Below, piece after piece: positions 42,744 to 51,522 of a stretch of DNA of 62,867 bases. The DNA is taken from contig QHXN01000016.1 of NCBI GenBank assembly GCA_003222975.1, positions 1 to 62,867 on the forward strand, given 5' to 3'. Position 1 is the stretch's first letter. Every line of letters begins with the position of its first letter. The DNA is from Acidobacteriota bacterium. Its GTDB lineage: Bacteria; Acidobacteriota; Blastocatellia; Pyrinomonadales; Pyrinomonadaceae. The position numbers and the translations under genes were made by a program. The notes beneath the pieces were generated by a model, which did no database searches, was not told the DNA's origin, and saw only the letters and a program-made list of their open reading frames with translations.

Positions 42744-44543
42744 ATGCTTTTCAGCAGCAGTTACCTTGTGCCCGCCGCCGTGTCGTTCGCGCTGGCGCTC
42801 GCGCTGACGCCGCTGGTGCGCGCGGCGGCGCGACGCTACGGCATCGTCGCCAGGCCGAAGGCCGACCGCTGGCACAGCAAGCCGACGGCGATGCTGGGCG
42901 GCGTGGCGATCTACGCCGCGGTCGTCGTCACGTATCTGCTCCTCGTCCCGCACACGCGCCAGGGCTGGGTCGTCGTGGGCGCGAGCACCGCGCTCTTCGC
43001 CGTCGGGCTGGTTGACGACTTCCTCCACATCAAGCCTTACCAGAAGCTGATCGGGCAGGTGCTGGGCGCGAGCGCGGTCGTCTATTTCGGGCTGCTGCTG
43101 CCCTGGGGCTGGGGCGCGTCGGTGGCGATGGCCGTGACGATCTTCTGGCTCATCGGGATCACGAATGCCATCAACCTGCTCGACAACATGGACGGCCTGG
43201 GCGCGGGCATCTCGGCTATCGCGGCGGTCTTCATCGCCGCGAACTTCGCCGTCAACGGGCAGATGACGGAGGCCGCGACGCTCGCCGTCTTCGCGGCGGC
43301 GCTCATGGGCTTTCTGATTTACAACTCGAACCCGGCCTCGATCTTCATGGGCGACTGCGGCTCGATGTTCGTCGGCTTCTTCCTCGCCAGCTCCGCCCTG
43401 CTCTCCTCGGCGGGCGACCGCGGACGGAGCTTCATCGTTGTCATCGCCGTCCCCGTGCTCATCCTCTTCATCCCCATCTTCGACACGACGCTCGTCACCG
43501 TGGTGCGCAAGCTCTCAGGCCGCGCGGCCTCGCAGGGCGGGCGCGACCACACCTCGCACCGCCTCGTCGCGCTCGGACTCTCGGAGCGACGGGCCGTCTG
43601 GATGCTCTACGCGTTCGCGGCATCTTCCGGCTTGCTGGCGATGCTCGTGCGGCAGTTCGAGTACCACACGGGGATCGCGATGGTGGCGGGCTTCGCCGTC
43701 GTCCTGACGCTCATCGGCGTCTATCTGGCGGGCGTCAAGGTCTATGACGAGGCGGAGGTGCAGGCGGCGCGCGAAAAACCGCTGGTGTCGTTCCTCGTTG
43801 ACCTCTCCTACAAGCGGCGCATCTTCGAGGTGCTCCTCGACGTGGTGCTCGTCATCCTCGCCTACTACGCTGCTTACGTCCTGATCTTCGGCTCGGAGCT
43901 TTCGCGCGAGGTCTGGACGCTCTTCCTCTCGACCATCCCCGTGCTCATCTTCGTGAAGATGACGGCGCTGCTGGTGTCGGGCGTCTATCGAGGCATCTGG
44001 CGCTACATCAGTCTGGACAATCTGATTGTCTATGCGAAGGCGGTCGTCGCCGGGTCGGTCGCGAGCGTGCTCGCGCTCCTCTTCGCGTTCCGCTTCGAGG
44101 GCTTCTCGCGCGCCGTCTTCGTCCTCGACGCGATGATCTTCTTTCTGATGCTGGCGGGGAGCCGCGTGGCCTTCCGGCTGCTCCGTCAGATGCTGCCGTC
44201 GTCGGCGGGCGGGGGCCGCCGCGTCCTCATCTACGGCGCGGGCGACGCGGGCGAGTTGCTGCTGCGCGAGATGCGCAACAACCTGCAACTCCAGTACACG
44301 CCCGTCGGGTTTGTTGACGACGACCCGTTCAAGAAGGGCAAGGTCATCCACGGCCTGCGCGTCCTCGGCGGCAACGGAAACCTGCGCCGCATCTGCGAGG
44401 AGCAGAAGGTCGAGGAGGTGCTCATCTCCAGCTCCAAGATTGAAGAGGAGCGAGTCCGCCAGATACTGCGCGAGTGCGACGAGGCGCAGATCACACTCAA
44501 GCGCATGCGCATCGAGATCGAGTTGGTGGGACACGAGTATTAG
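42744..44543 (+). CDS. WecA/MraY-type sugar-1-phosphate transferase fused to FlaA1/WbpM N-terminal half
   Basis: 599 residues. Residues 1 to about 340 are the WecA/Rfe-type undecaprenyl-phosphate sugar-1-phosphate transferase: VDDFLHIKPYQKLIGQ, NAINLLDNMDGLGAGIS and MGDCGSMFVG. Residues about 345-599 are like the N-terminal part of FlaA1/CapD-type epimerases: several membrane spans (ILAYYAAYVLIFG), SGVYRGIWRYISLDNL and a Rossmann loop GAGDAGELLLREM at about 497-509. The C-terminal catalytic SDR half of those enzymes is absent. It probably starts the lipid-linked glycan; the second half may be sensing or regulatory. Confidence 0.9.
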   Translation: MLFSSSYLVPAAVSFALALALTPLVRAAARRYGIVARPKADRWHSKPTAMLGGVAIYAAVVVTYLLLVPHTRQGWVVVGASTALFAVGLVDDFLHIKPYQKLIGQVLGASAVVYFGLLLPWGWGASVAMAVTIFWLIGITNAINLLDNMDGLGAGISAIAAVFIAANFAVNGQMTEAATLAVFAAALMGFLIYNSNPASIFMGDCGSMFVGFFLASSALLSSAGDRGRSFIVVIAVPVLILFIPIFDTTLVTVVRKLSGRAASQGGRDHTSHRLVALGLSERRAVWMLYAFAASSGLLAMLVRQFEYHTGIAMVAGFAVVLTLIGVYLAGVKVYDEAEVQAAREKPLVSFLVDLSYKRRIFEVLLDVVLVILAYYAAYVLIFGSELSREVWTLFLSTIPVLIFVKMTALLVSGVYRGIWRYISLDNLIVYAKAVVAGSVASVLALLFAFRFEGFSRAVFVLDAMIFFLMLAGSRVAFRLLRQMLPSSAGGGRRVLIYGAGDAGELLLREMRNNLQLQYTPVGFVDDDPFKKGKVIHGLRVLGGNGNLRRICEEQKVEEVLISSSKIEEERVRQILRECDEAQITLKRMRIEIELVGHEY

Positions 44544-44551
44544 AGATTTGC

Positions 44552-44640
44552 GATTTTAGATTTTTGATTTGCGATTGCCGAAACCTTATTGTTTGACCCG
44601 CGACTCGGAGCACAAAATCGCAAATCAAAAATCTAAAATC
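44552..44640. repeat. AT-rich inverted repeat B (GATTTT/GATTTG words)
   Basis: The 25 bases at 44552-44576 are the exact reverse complement of 44616-44640, made of GATTTTAGA, TTTTTGATTT and GCGATT words. The 39-base loop is GC-richer. It fills the gap between the WecA fusion and the TPR gene; the right arm ends 12 bases before the TPR start codon. Extremely AT-rich compared with the surroundings. Confidence 0.85.
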
Positions 44641-44652
44641 AAAAATTCTTCC

Positions 44653-45984
44653 ATGGCAGAGCAGATCGCACTCATCAACGTCCGCCCCGTGTGGGCGCGC
44701 GTGCCGCTGGCGCTCTTCGCGCTCTTCGCGCTCTTCGCGTCGTGGCACGCGGCGCGCTGGGGCATCGGCGACACGATGGCGGAGTACGCGCCGGTGACTT
44801 ACGCGACAGACCCGACGGCGGCCTTCGAGACGGCGGAGGCCGCCGCGCGGCTCGCGCCCGACGACCCGCTCGCGCACCTGACGCTCGCGCGCCTCTACCG
44901 CGTGGACTTCGACCCCGAAGAGCTGCCGCGCGCGCTCGCGGAGTACGAGCGCGCGTCGGCGCTTGCGACGAACGACTACCTCGTTTGGATGGAGATGGGG
45001 CGCGCGCGCGCCGCGTCGGGCGACGTGGAGGGCGGCGTCGCGGCGCTCAGGCGGGCCGTCGCCCTCGCGCCCTACTATGCGGAGCCGCGCTGGCATCTCG
45101 GCAACGCGCTGCTGCGCGCCGGGCGCGACGACGAGGCGTTCGCCGAACTCCGCCGCGCGGCTGACGCCGACCCGGAGAGGTACCGCCCGCAGACCTTCAA
45201 CCTCGCGTGGCAGGTCTATAACCAGAACATGCCGCGCGTCATCAAGGCCGTCGGGAACACGCCCGCCGCGCGCGCGCAGCTCGTCGGCGTGCTCGTCGGG
45301 CGCAATCGCCTGGACGACGCCCTGGCCGTCTGGTCTTCCCTGAGCGCGCAGGAGAGGCGCGAGCAGGCGGAGGCGGGCGCTGGTCTAGCGCGCACACTCT
45401 ACGACCACGGGCAGTACCACCGCGCGCTCCAGGTGTTCGGCGAGGCGGGCGGGCAGGGGGTCGCGCCCGAAGCGGTCTCGAACGGGGGCTTCGAGTTGGA
45501 CATCGGGCAGCCGGGGAGTCAGCTTTTCCAGTGGCAGGTGACTGCCGCGCCGAGCGCGCAGGTCGCGTTGGACACGCGCGCGGCGCACGGTGGCCGACGC
45601 TCGCTGCGCCTCCTCTTCAACGCGGCGGGCCAAGTTGATTTCCGCAACGTCTGGCAGATGGTCGCCGTCCAGCCTTCGACGCGCTACCGCCTGACCTACT
45701 TCGTCCGCACGGACGACTTGAGGAGCGCCGCGACGCTCACGGTAGTCATCGGGGACGCGGCCTCGGAGACGCCCGCGCTCGGACAGTCCGCGCCCGTCCC
45801 GACGGGGACGAACGACTGGCAGCAGGCGGCGGTCGAGTTCATGACCGCCGCGAAGACCGAGGCCGTCATCGTGCGCCTCGTGCGCGCGGGCTGTCCCGAA
45901 GAGTCCTGCCCTATTTTCGGAAAAATCTGGTATGACGATTTCGACCTCCAACGCTCCGGCGGACGCGCAGCAGCAGCGCGCTGA
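44653..45984 (+). CDS. TPR protein with N-terminal membrane anchor and C-terminal carbohydrate-binding-like domain
   Basis: 443 residues from ATG 44653; the open frame upstream runs through inverted repeat B and is ignored. A hydrophobic segment (VPLALFALFALFASWHA) anchors it. TPR-like helices follow (AEAAARLAPDDPLAHLTLARLY, VAALRRAVALAPYYAEPRWHLGNALLR). From about 300 on a beta-rich domain resembles CBM4/9: NGGFELDIGQPGSQLFQW, YRLTYFVRTDDL and IWYDDFDLQR. It overlaps the next ligase gene by 53 bases. It may position glycan for the ligase. Confidence 0.82.
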   Translation: MAEQIALINVRPVWARVPLALFALFALFASWHAARWGIGDTMAEYAPVTYATDPTAAFETAEAAARLAPDDPLAHLTLARLYRVDFDPEELPRALAEYERASALATNDYLVWMEMGRARAASGDVEGGVAALRRAVALAPYYAEPRWHLGNALLRAGRDDEAFAELRRAADADPERYRPQTFNLAWQVYNQNMPRVIKAVGNTPAARAQLVGVLVGRNRLDDALAVWSSLSAQERREQAEAGAGLARTLYDHGQYHRALQVFGEAGGQGVAPEAVSNGGFELDIGQPGSQLFQWQVTAAPSAQVALDTRAAHGGRRSLRLLFNAAGQVDFRNVWQMVAVQPSTRYRLTYFVRTDDLRSAATLTVVIGDAASETPALGQSAPVPTGTNDWQQAAVEFMTAAKTEAVIVRLVRAGCPEESCPIFGKIWYDDFDLQRSGGRAAAAR

Positions 45985-47509
45985 CATCTCGACGGCGGCG
46001 ACCGAGCCACCCAGCCCCGCGCCGCCTCCCGCGCCTCCGGCCTCCCCCCGCGCCGCGACCGCGGAGTTGCCGCGCACCGTCTGGAGCCGCTTCATCATCC
46101 TCATGCTCTGCCTCGCCGTCGTGACGACGACGCTCGCCTTCGGCACAGTGCACTCTTGGTCGCTCGCCGTCTTCACCTTGAGCGCGGGCGTAGTTCTAGC
46201 CCTCTGGATGATGGACGCTTGGCGCACGCGCTTGCTGCGCGTGAGTAAGAACTTTCTGCAACTGCCGCTCCTCGGACTCTTCGCCGTCGGCCTCGTCCAA
46301 CTCCTGCCGCTCGGCGGGGGCGCGGCGCAGAACTCCGGCGCGGTCGGGGCGACGGGCACGCTCTCGTTCGACCCGAACGCGACGCGCTTCGTGCTCATGG
46401 AGCTGGCCGGGCTCTTCGTTTACTTCGCCGCGGCGCTCGCCTTCGTTGACAGCCCCAAGCGCCTGCGCCTCGTCACGCGCCTCGTCGTCGTCTTCGGCTT
46501 CGTGCTCGCCGTCTACGGGCTGATGCAGCACTTCCTCAACCCGACGACGATCTTCTGGGTACGAACGCCGCCCCAGGCCGTGCCTTTCGGCCCGTACATC
46601 AACCGCCACCACTTCGCCGGCTACATGGAGCTGACGCTCGCCATGCCGCTCGGACTGCTGTTCGCGGGCGCAATCGAGCGCGACCGCGTGCCGCTCTACG
46701 CCTTCGCCTCGGCGATCATGGCGATTGCGCTCGTGATGACGAACTCGCGCGGCGGCGTCCTCAGCATGGTCTGCGAGATTCTGTTCCTCGCCGCCATCGC
46801 CGCGACCGTCAGGCGGCGCGGCCAGCGCGGGGAGCGCGAAGACACAGGCTCACGCGTGCGCGCGGCGGCGGTGCGCGTCGGGCTGGGGTTCGCGATGATC
46901 GTCGCCGTCTTCTTCGGCGTGCTCTACTTCGGCGGCGAGGGCGCGCTGAGCCGCCTCGTCGGCACGGTCAACGCCGACGACCCGACGACGGGGCGCGCAC
47001 ACTTCTGGCAGGGCGCGGTCGGGATCATCAAAGACCACCCCCTCGTCGGCACGGGCCTCGGCGCGTTCGGCTCCGCCTACCCGCGCTACGACACGGCCAA
47101 CGGCGCGTACCGCCTGGAGCAGGCGCACAACGACTACCTGCAAATCCTCTCCGACGCCGGGGTCGTCGGCGGATTGCTCGGCCTCGCCTTCCTCATCGTC
47201 CTCTTCCGGCTGGCGCTCAAGCGCATGCAGTCGCACGACCGCGTCCGGCGGGGCGTCGCGCTCGGCGCGCTCGCGGGCTGCGCGGGCGTGCTCGTCCACA
47301 GCTTCTTCGACTTCACGCTCCACACGACCGCCAACGCGCTCCTCTTCCTCCTGCTCGCCGCGCTCGCCACCGCCGACGGTCGCGTCGAGGAGCCGAACGT
47401 GCAGCAGCGCCGCCGCCGCCGCCGACATCTTCACGGCGCGGACGCATACGAGACGGACGCGCCCACAGGCGGGCGCGAACAAGAGCGCGCGGCGCGGTCG
47501 GTCGGCTGA
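45932..47509 (+). CDS. O-antigen ligase/polymerase family membrane protein (Wzy_C)
   Basis: 525 residues. The first about 45 are Pro/Ala-rich and cytoplasmic, followed by many membrane spans. INRHHFAGYMELTLAMPLGLL, VMTNSRGGVLSM and the large periplasmic loop PLVGTGLGAFGSAYPRYDT with AHNDYLQILSDAGVVGG are Wzy_C signatures. It joins polysaccharide to lipid or polymerises repeats outside the inner membrane. A TPR partner is encoded immediately upstream. Confidence 0.92.
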   Translation: MTISTSNAPADAQQQRADISTAATEPPSPAPPPAPPASPRAATAELPRTVWSRFIILMLCLAVVTTTLAFGTVHSWSLAVFTLSAGVVLALWMMDAWRTRLLRVSKNFLQLPLLGLFAVGLVQLLPLGGGAAQNSGAVGATGTLSFDPNATRFVLMELAGLFVYFAAALAFVDSPKRLRLVTRLVVVFGFVLAVYGLMQHFLNPTTIFWVRTPPQAVPFGPYINRHHFAGYMELTLAMPLGLLFAGAIERDRVPLYAFASAIMAIALVMTNSRGGVLSMVCEILFLAAIAATVRRRGQRGEREDTGSRVRAAAVRVGLGFAMIVAVFFGVLYFGGEGALSRLVGTVNADDPTTGRAHFWQGAVGIIKDHPLVGTGLGAFGSAYPRYDTANGAYRLEQAHNDYLQILSDAGVVGGLLGLAFLIVLFRLALKRMQSHDRVRRGVALGALAGCAGVLVHSFFDFTLHTTANALLFLLLAALATADGRVEEPNVQQRRRRRRHLHGADAYETDAPTGGREQERAARSVG

Positions 47510-47515
47510 TACAAT
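47510..47515 (+). promoter_or_regulatory. Possible -10 element
   Basis: TACAAT lies 41 bases before the epimerase start at 47556; no -35 is evident. GGAGGGAG at about 47536-47543 may be the ribosome-binding site. Confidence 0.25.
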
Positions 47516-47555
47516 GTCGGGGATTTAAACTCGCCGGAGGGAGTCGAGGGAAAAG

Positions 47556-48518
47556 ATGCGGATACTTGTCACCGGGGGCGCGGGCTTCATCGGCTCGCAC
47601 CTGTGCGAGAGGCTTCTCGGCGGGGGGCACGAGGTCGTCTGCCTCGACAACTTCTTCACCGGGCGCAGGGAGAACCTCTACCACCTGATGGACTCCAAGC
47701 GCTTCGAGCTTCTGCGCCACGACATCATCGAACCTGTCCTGCTCGAAGTGGATCAAATCTACAACCTCGCCTGCCCCGCCTCGCCCGTGCATTACCAGTA
47801 CAACCCGGTCAAGACCGTCAAGACCAACGTCATGGGCACGATCAACATGCTCGGCCTCGCCAAGCGCGTCCGCGCCCGCATACTCCAGGCTTCGACCTCC
47901 GAAGTCTATGGCGACCCGCACGTCCACCCGCAGCCCGAAGACTACTACGGACACGTGAACTGCAACGGCTTGCGTGCATGTTACGACGAAGGGAAGCGCG
48001 TGGCCGAGACGCTGATGATGGACTACCACCGGCAGAACCGCGTGGACACGCGCATCATCCGCATCTTTAACACCTACGGCCCGCGCATGCTGGAGAACGA
48101 CGGGCGCGTGGTGTCGAACTTCATCGTGCAGGCGCTCAGGGGCGAGGAGCTGACCATCTACGGCACGGGCGAGCAGACGCGCTCGTTCTGCTACGTGGAC
48201 GATCTCGTGGAGGGCATGGTGCGCCTGATGAACGTCGAGGAGGGCGCGCAAAGAGAGTTCGACGTGCACGAGCCTGTGAACGTCGGCAACCCCGGCGAGT
48301 TCACGATGCGCGAGCTGGCGGACGAGGTCGCGCGCGCCGCCGGCGTCGAGGTCAGGACGCGCTTCTGCCCGCTGCCCCAGGACGACCCCAAACAAAGGCG
48401 ACCCGACATCACGCGCGCGCAGCGGCTCCTCGGCTGGGAGCCGACCGTCCCGCTACGCGAAGGGCTGAAGCGCACGGTCGCTTACTTCGCGGAAAGGATT
48501 AAGAGCCGTGAACCGTAA
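47556..48518 (+). CDS. UDP-glucuronate decarboxylase (UXS-like)
   Basis: 320 residues. [19 protein letters not shown] binds [30 protein letters not shown] and [13 protein letters not shown] are UXS-specific blocks. Catalysis uses STSEVYGDP (113-121) and Tyr143/Lys147 in ACYDEGKR. It makes UDP-xylose from UDP-glucuronate. The last codons and stop lie in the left arm of inverted repeat C. Confidence 0.92.
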   Translation: MRILVTGGAGFIGSHLCERLLGGGHEVVCLDNFFTGRRENLYHLMDSKRFELLRHDIIEPVLLEVDQIYNLACPASPVHYQYNPVKTVKTNVMGTINMLGLAKRVRARILQASTSEVYGDPHVHPQPEDYYGHVNCNGLRACYDEGKRVAETLMMDYHRQNRVDTRIIRIFNTYGPRMLENDGRVVSNFIVQALRGEELTIYGTGEQTRSFCYVDDLVEGMVRLMNVEEGAQREFDVHEPVNVGNPGEFTMRELADEVARAAGVEVRTRFCPLPQDDPKQRRPDITRAQRLLGWEPTVPLREGLKRTVAYFAERIKSREP

Positions 48519-48583
48519 ACCGTGAGCCGTGACAAGAAGAAGGCATGTTTTCTCTTGTCACGGTTCACGGTTTACGGTTCACG
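48507..48583. repeat. 31-bp near-perfect hairpin C (CCGTGA words)
   Basis: Left arm 48507-48537 and right arm 48553-48583 are reverse complements with one G-U-type mismatch, 15-base loop. The arms are built from CCGTGA/ACCGTAA words. The left arm encodes the end of the UXS-like gene including its TAA (48516-48518); the right arm ends 6 bases before the ATG of the acyl-CoA synthetase. A strong candidate terminator or RNA-stability element. Confidence 0.9.
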
Positions 48584-48589
48584 AACCTT

Positions 48590-50413
48590 ATGGCTGACAC
48601 TCAACAAACAGGTATTCCGGCGACCGTGCCGGGGATGTGCCTTGAGGCGCTCTCAAGGCACGCGAAGCCGGACGCGCTGAGCCTGAAGCAACAGGGTCAG
48701 TGGCTGCACATCCCCGGCGATGCGATCATCAGGCGCGTGCGCGCCGTCGCCCTGGGCCTCTCTGCGCTCGGCGTCCGAAAGGGCGACCGCGTGGCCCTTC
48801 TGTCGGAGAACCGGCCCGACTGGTCTGTCGTTGACCTCGCCATCCTGAGCCTCGGCGCGGTCAACGTGCCCATCTACACGACGCAAGCGCCGGAGCAGGT
48901 GCGCTTCATCCTCGAAGACTCCGGCGCGCGCCTGCTCTTCGTCTCTGGCCGCAAGGTCTTCCGCCACGCGCGGCCCGGCGTCGAGCCGGTCGCAGGGCTT
49001 GAGCGCGTCATCTTCTTCGACACGGACGGGGCTGCGGCGCACGAGGGGGCGCTGACGCTCTTCGAGCTTGAGCAGAGGGGCGCGGAACTCGACCGCGCCG
49101 AGCCGGAAGTCTTCGACCGCGCGCTCGGCGGCGTCGGCGCGCAAGACCTGGCGACGATCATTTACACTTCGGGCACGACGGGCGAGCCGAAAGGCGTGAT
49201 GCTCACGCACGCGAGCTTCACGTCGAACATGCTCTCGATCACCTCAGCGCTGCCGATTCGCCCGACCGACGTGGCGCTCTCCGTCTTGCCGCTCTCGCAC
49301 ATCTTCGAGCGGACGGTCTTCTACGTCTTCTGCTGGAACGGCGTCTCGGTGCACTACGCCCCCTCGTTCGACGTGGTGGGCGAGTACCTGCGCGAGGTGC
49401 GCCCGACGATCATGACGGCGGTGCCGCGCCTGTTCGAGAAGGTCTTCCACAAGATCGTGAAGCGCGGAACTTCGGCGGGCGGGTGGAGGTCGAAAGTTTT
49501 CAAGTGGGCACTGCGCGTCGGGCAGCGCCACGCGGAGCTTGAGGACAAGGGCGAGCAGATTCCGCCGCTGCTTCAAATCCAGCAGGAGGCCGCGAGCCGT
49601 CTGGTCTTCTCGAAGTGGCGCGAGGGCGTGGGGGGCCGCTTGCGCTTCTTCGTGTCGGGCGGCGCGCCGCTCTCGCCCGCGCTCTCCTACGCCTTCCTCG
49701 GCGCGGGCGTGACGATCCTGCAAGGGTACGGCATGACGGAGACGTGCATCGTCGCGGCGAACCGCCCGGAAGACAACCGCGTCGGCTCGGTGGGCCTGCC
49801 GTTTCCAGGGATAGAGGTCAAGACCGACGACGAGGGCGAAATCCTCGTCCGCGGGCCGAACGTGATGAAGGGCTACTACGACCACAAGGAAGAGACCGCC
49901 GCGGCCTTCACCGAGGACGGCTGGTTCAAGACCGGCGACGTGGGCCACATGGACGAACGCGGCCACCTCTTCATCACCGACCGCAAGAAGGAGCTGTTCA
50001 AGCTCTCGAACGGCAAGTACGTCGCGCCGCAACTCGTCGAGAGTCTCATCAAGGAGAGCCAGTACGTCAGCCAAGTCGTGGTCGTCGGCGCGGGCCGAAA
50101 AGCGCCCGCCGCGCTCATCGTCCCCGACTGGGAGGCGCTCGCCGCGGCCTTGCCCGCCCCGCAGGGCGAAGAGCACACGCCGCGCGTCGCCCGGAGCCGG
50201 AGCGCGGAGGCCGTCAAATTAATCCAGCGCGACGTGGCGAAGTTGACCGCGCCGCTCGCCGACTACGAGCGCATCCGCCGCGTCGCGCTCCTCTCCGAAG
50301 AGTTCTCGATTGACGGCGGCGAGCTGACGCCGACCCTGAAGGTGAAGCGGCGCGTCATAGACGAGAAGTACGGCGGCCTGATAGACGAGCTTTACGACGG
50401 CGCAGCCCCGTAA
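48590..50413 (+). CDS. Long-chain acyl-CoA synthetase (FadD-like)
   Basis: 607 residues from ATG 48590; the frame from 48545 runs through hairpin C. TIIYTSGTTGEPKGVMLTH is the P-loop, SVLPLSHIFERTVFY follows, QGYGMTETCIV and GYYDHKEETAAAFTEDGWFKTGDVG are further motifs; DRKKELFKLSNGKYVAPQ marks the eukaryotic-like long-chain acyl-CoA synthetase subgroup. It activates fatty acids to acyl-CoA in the cytoplasm or at the membrane. Probably housekeeping rather than part of the polysaccharide pathway. Confidence 0.92.
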   Translation: MADTQQTGIPATVPGMCLEALSRHAKPDALSLKQQGQWLHIPGDAIIRRVRAVALGLSALGVRKGDRVALLSENRPDWSVVDLAILSLGAVNVPIYTTQAPEQVRFILEDSGARLLFVSGRKVFRHARPGVEPVAGLERVIFFDTDGAAAHEGALTLFELEQRGAELDRAEPEVFDRALGGVGAQDLATIIYTSGTTGEPKGVMLTHASFTSNMLSITSALPIRPTDVALSVLPLSHIFERTVFYVFCWNGVSVHYAPSFDVVGEYLREVRPTIMTAVPRLFEKVFHKIVKRGTSAGGWRSKVFKWALRVGQRHAELEDKGEQIPPLLQIQQEAASRLVFSKWREGVGGRLRFFVSGGAPLSPALSYAFLGAGVTILQGYGMTETCIVAANRPEDNRVGSVGLPFPGIEVKTDDEGEILVRGPNVMKGYYDHKEETAAAFTEDGWFKTGDVGHMDERGHLFITDRKKELFKLSNGKYVAPQLVESLIKESQYVSQVVVVGAGRKAPAALIVPDWEALAAALPAPQGEEHTPRVARSRSAEAVKLIQRDVAKLTAPLADYERIRRVALLSEEFSIDGGELTPTLKVKRRVIDEKYGGLIDELYDGAAP

Positions 50414-50570
50414 GGCGGGAGGCAGGAGCAGACGGCAGGAGGCAGGGGCAGGAAGCAGAGGACAGCGGCAGGAGGCAGACAAAAAAGAGAAGGCAGCCGG
50501 TCGTGTTAAGACTCGGCTGCCTTTAAATCTTCTGACTGCCACCTGCCCCTGTCGTCTGCCTCTTGCCTTT
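50413..50570. repeat. GGCAGGAGGCAG word repeat D, imperfect inverted repeat
   Basis: The left side (50413-50480) repeats GGCAGGAG, GGCAGG and GAGGCAG; the right side (50532-50570) carries the complementary CTGCC words (for example CCTGCCCCTGTCGTCTGCCT). The inner arms enclose the terminator at 50490-50523. It separates two convergent genes (stops at 50413 and 50569). Confidence 0.75.
50490..50523. terminator. Rho-independent-type bidirectional terminator
   Basis: AAGGCAGCCG (50490-50499) pairs exactly with CGGCTGCCTT (50514-50523), a 14-base loop, A-run before and T-run after. It lies between convergent stops at 50413 and 50569. Confidence 0.75.
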
Positions 50571-50895
50571 AGGCGTCTGTGAGCGTCAGGCGCTCGATTT
50601 CGAGTATGGACTCGGCGAAGCGCGCGCGGTTGAGTGAGGGCACGGCCAGCATGTCTTCGGCGAGACGCCGCAGACCCGCGGGCATGGCGAGGGCGGCGAA
50701 GGGGAGAGCGCTCGCCGGCGGCGGGAAGCGGGAGAGCAGTTGCGCTTCGGCACCGCAAAAGTCGCAGGCGACCACGTGCGCGGCGATTGAAGAGGGCCGC
50801 ACGGCGGTCGTCCCGCCCTGGCAATAAACGGAAAGCGCCTCGGACTGTGGGCACGTCCGAAGCTTTCGGAATCCGGCTGTGCGCGTTGAACGCAT
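50569..50895 (-). CDS. Small zf-HC2-type zinc-finger protein, possible anti-sigma-like
   Basis: 108 residues on the minus strand; start CAT at 50893-50895 with a strong AAGGAGAG upstream on that strand. Cys15, His40, Cys44 and Cys47 (C-x24-H-x3-C-x2-C; HVVACDFCGAEAQLL) give the zf-HC2 pattern of ZAS-type anti-sigma factors. No membrane segment follows. It is divergent from the regulator at 51523, so the pair may form a control switch. Its stop abuts word repeat D. Confidence 0.78.
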   Translation of the reverse strand: MRSTRTAGFRKLRTCPQSEALSVYCQGGTTAVRPSSIAAHVVACDFCGAEAQLLSRFPPPASALPFAALAMPAGLRRLAEDMLAVPSLNRARFAESILEIERLTLTDA

Positions 50896-51522
50896 GGTCT
50901 CTCCTTAGCAGTCTCGCTCAGGTTTAGCCGCGCGGCCCATCAGGGAGGCTTCTTCGGCGGCTCACGGACGAAGCGCTTTTTGAAAAGCACAGCGCTGGTT
51001 CGGAGGTCGGTCAAAAGGTGCTCGCCTGGCGAGGGCGCGGGCACGGTTCAAACCCTCGGAAGTCGGGCGCTTCGCTCGTGCACGAAAGTTAAATTGCGAA
51101 TTGGTACTCTATTCCAATCTTCGGCCCCGCCGCCCGCCGCCCACGCCACCCATTTCCCCTGCTTTTTCAAGAGCTTGACCGCCGTGTAAAAAGATGTTGC
51201 TCAATCGCGGGTTTGCTGTTACCATCTCTAGTGTGTTGGGCGGCGCTGGCTGCTCGACATCCCTTCACGGTGGCCGCGCCCGTTCCCCTTTGCGGCAGAC
51301 CGGCGCGGGTTTCCCTGCAAGGTCATCATTTCAAATCAGAGAACCAGCGGAGCTTGAGATGTCCTCTCCCGGATCGTCATGTCTCGCCCCTTCGGCCTGA
51401 AAGACTCAGCCGAAACGCTAAGGGACGCCCCGACGCTTGAATCCCAACGCTTTTCCGAATCCTCCTCAGTGGACGCGTCTATACACCTCCGGCCTTGCTC
51501 CGAAAGAGCGACTACCAGTAAC
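50896..51522. other. Divergent intergenic region
   Basis: A 627-base gap between the divergent zf-HC2 gene and the regulator. It contains no convincing gene. AT-richer parts near 51080-51115 and 51165-51225 may hold promoters, but no paired -35/-10 is convincing. The frame of the regulator extends to 51379 without protein-like sequence. Confidence 0.5.

Noticed and set aside
51040..51075. GGTTCAAACCC resembling a tRNA T-loop
   Set aside because: Only three of five stem pairs form around it and no acceptor, D or anticodon arms can be drawn at the right distances.
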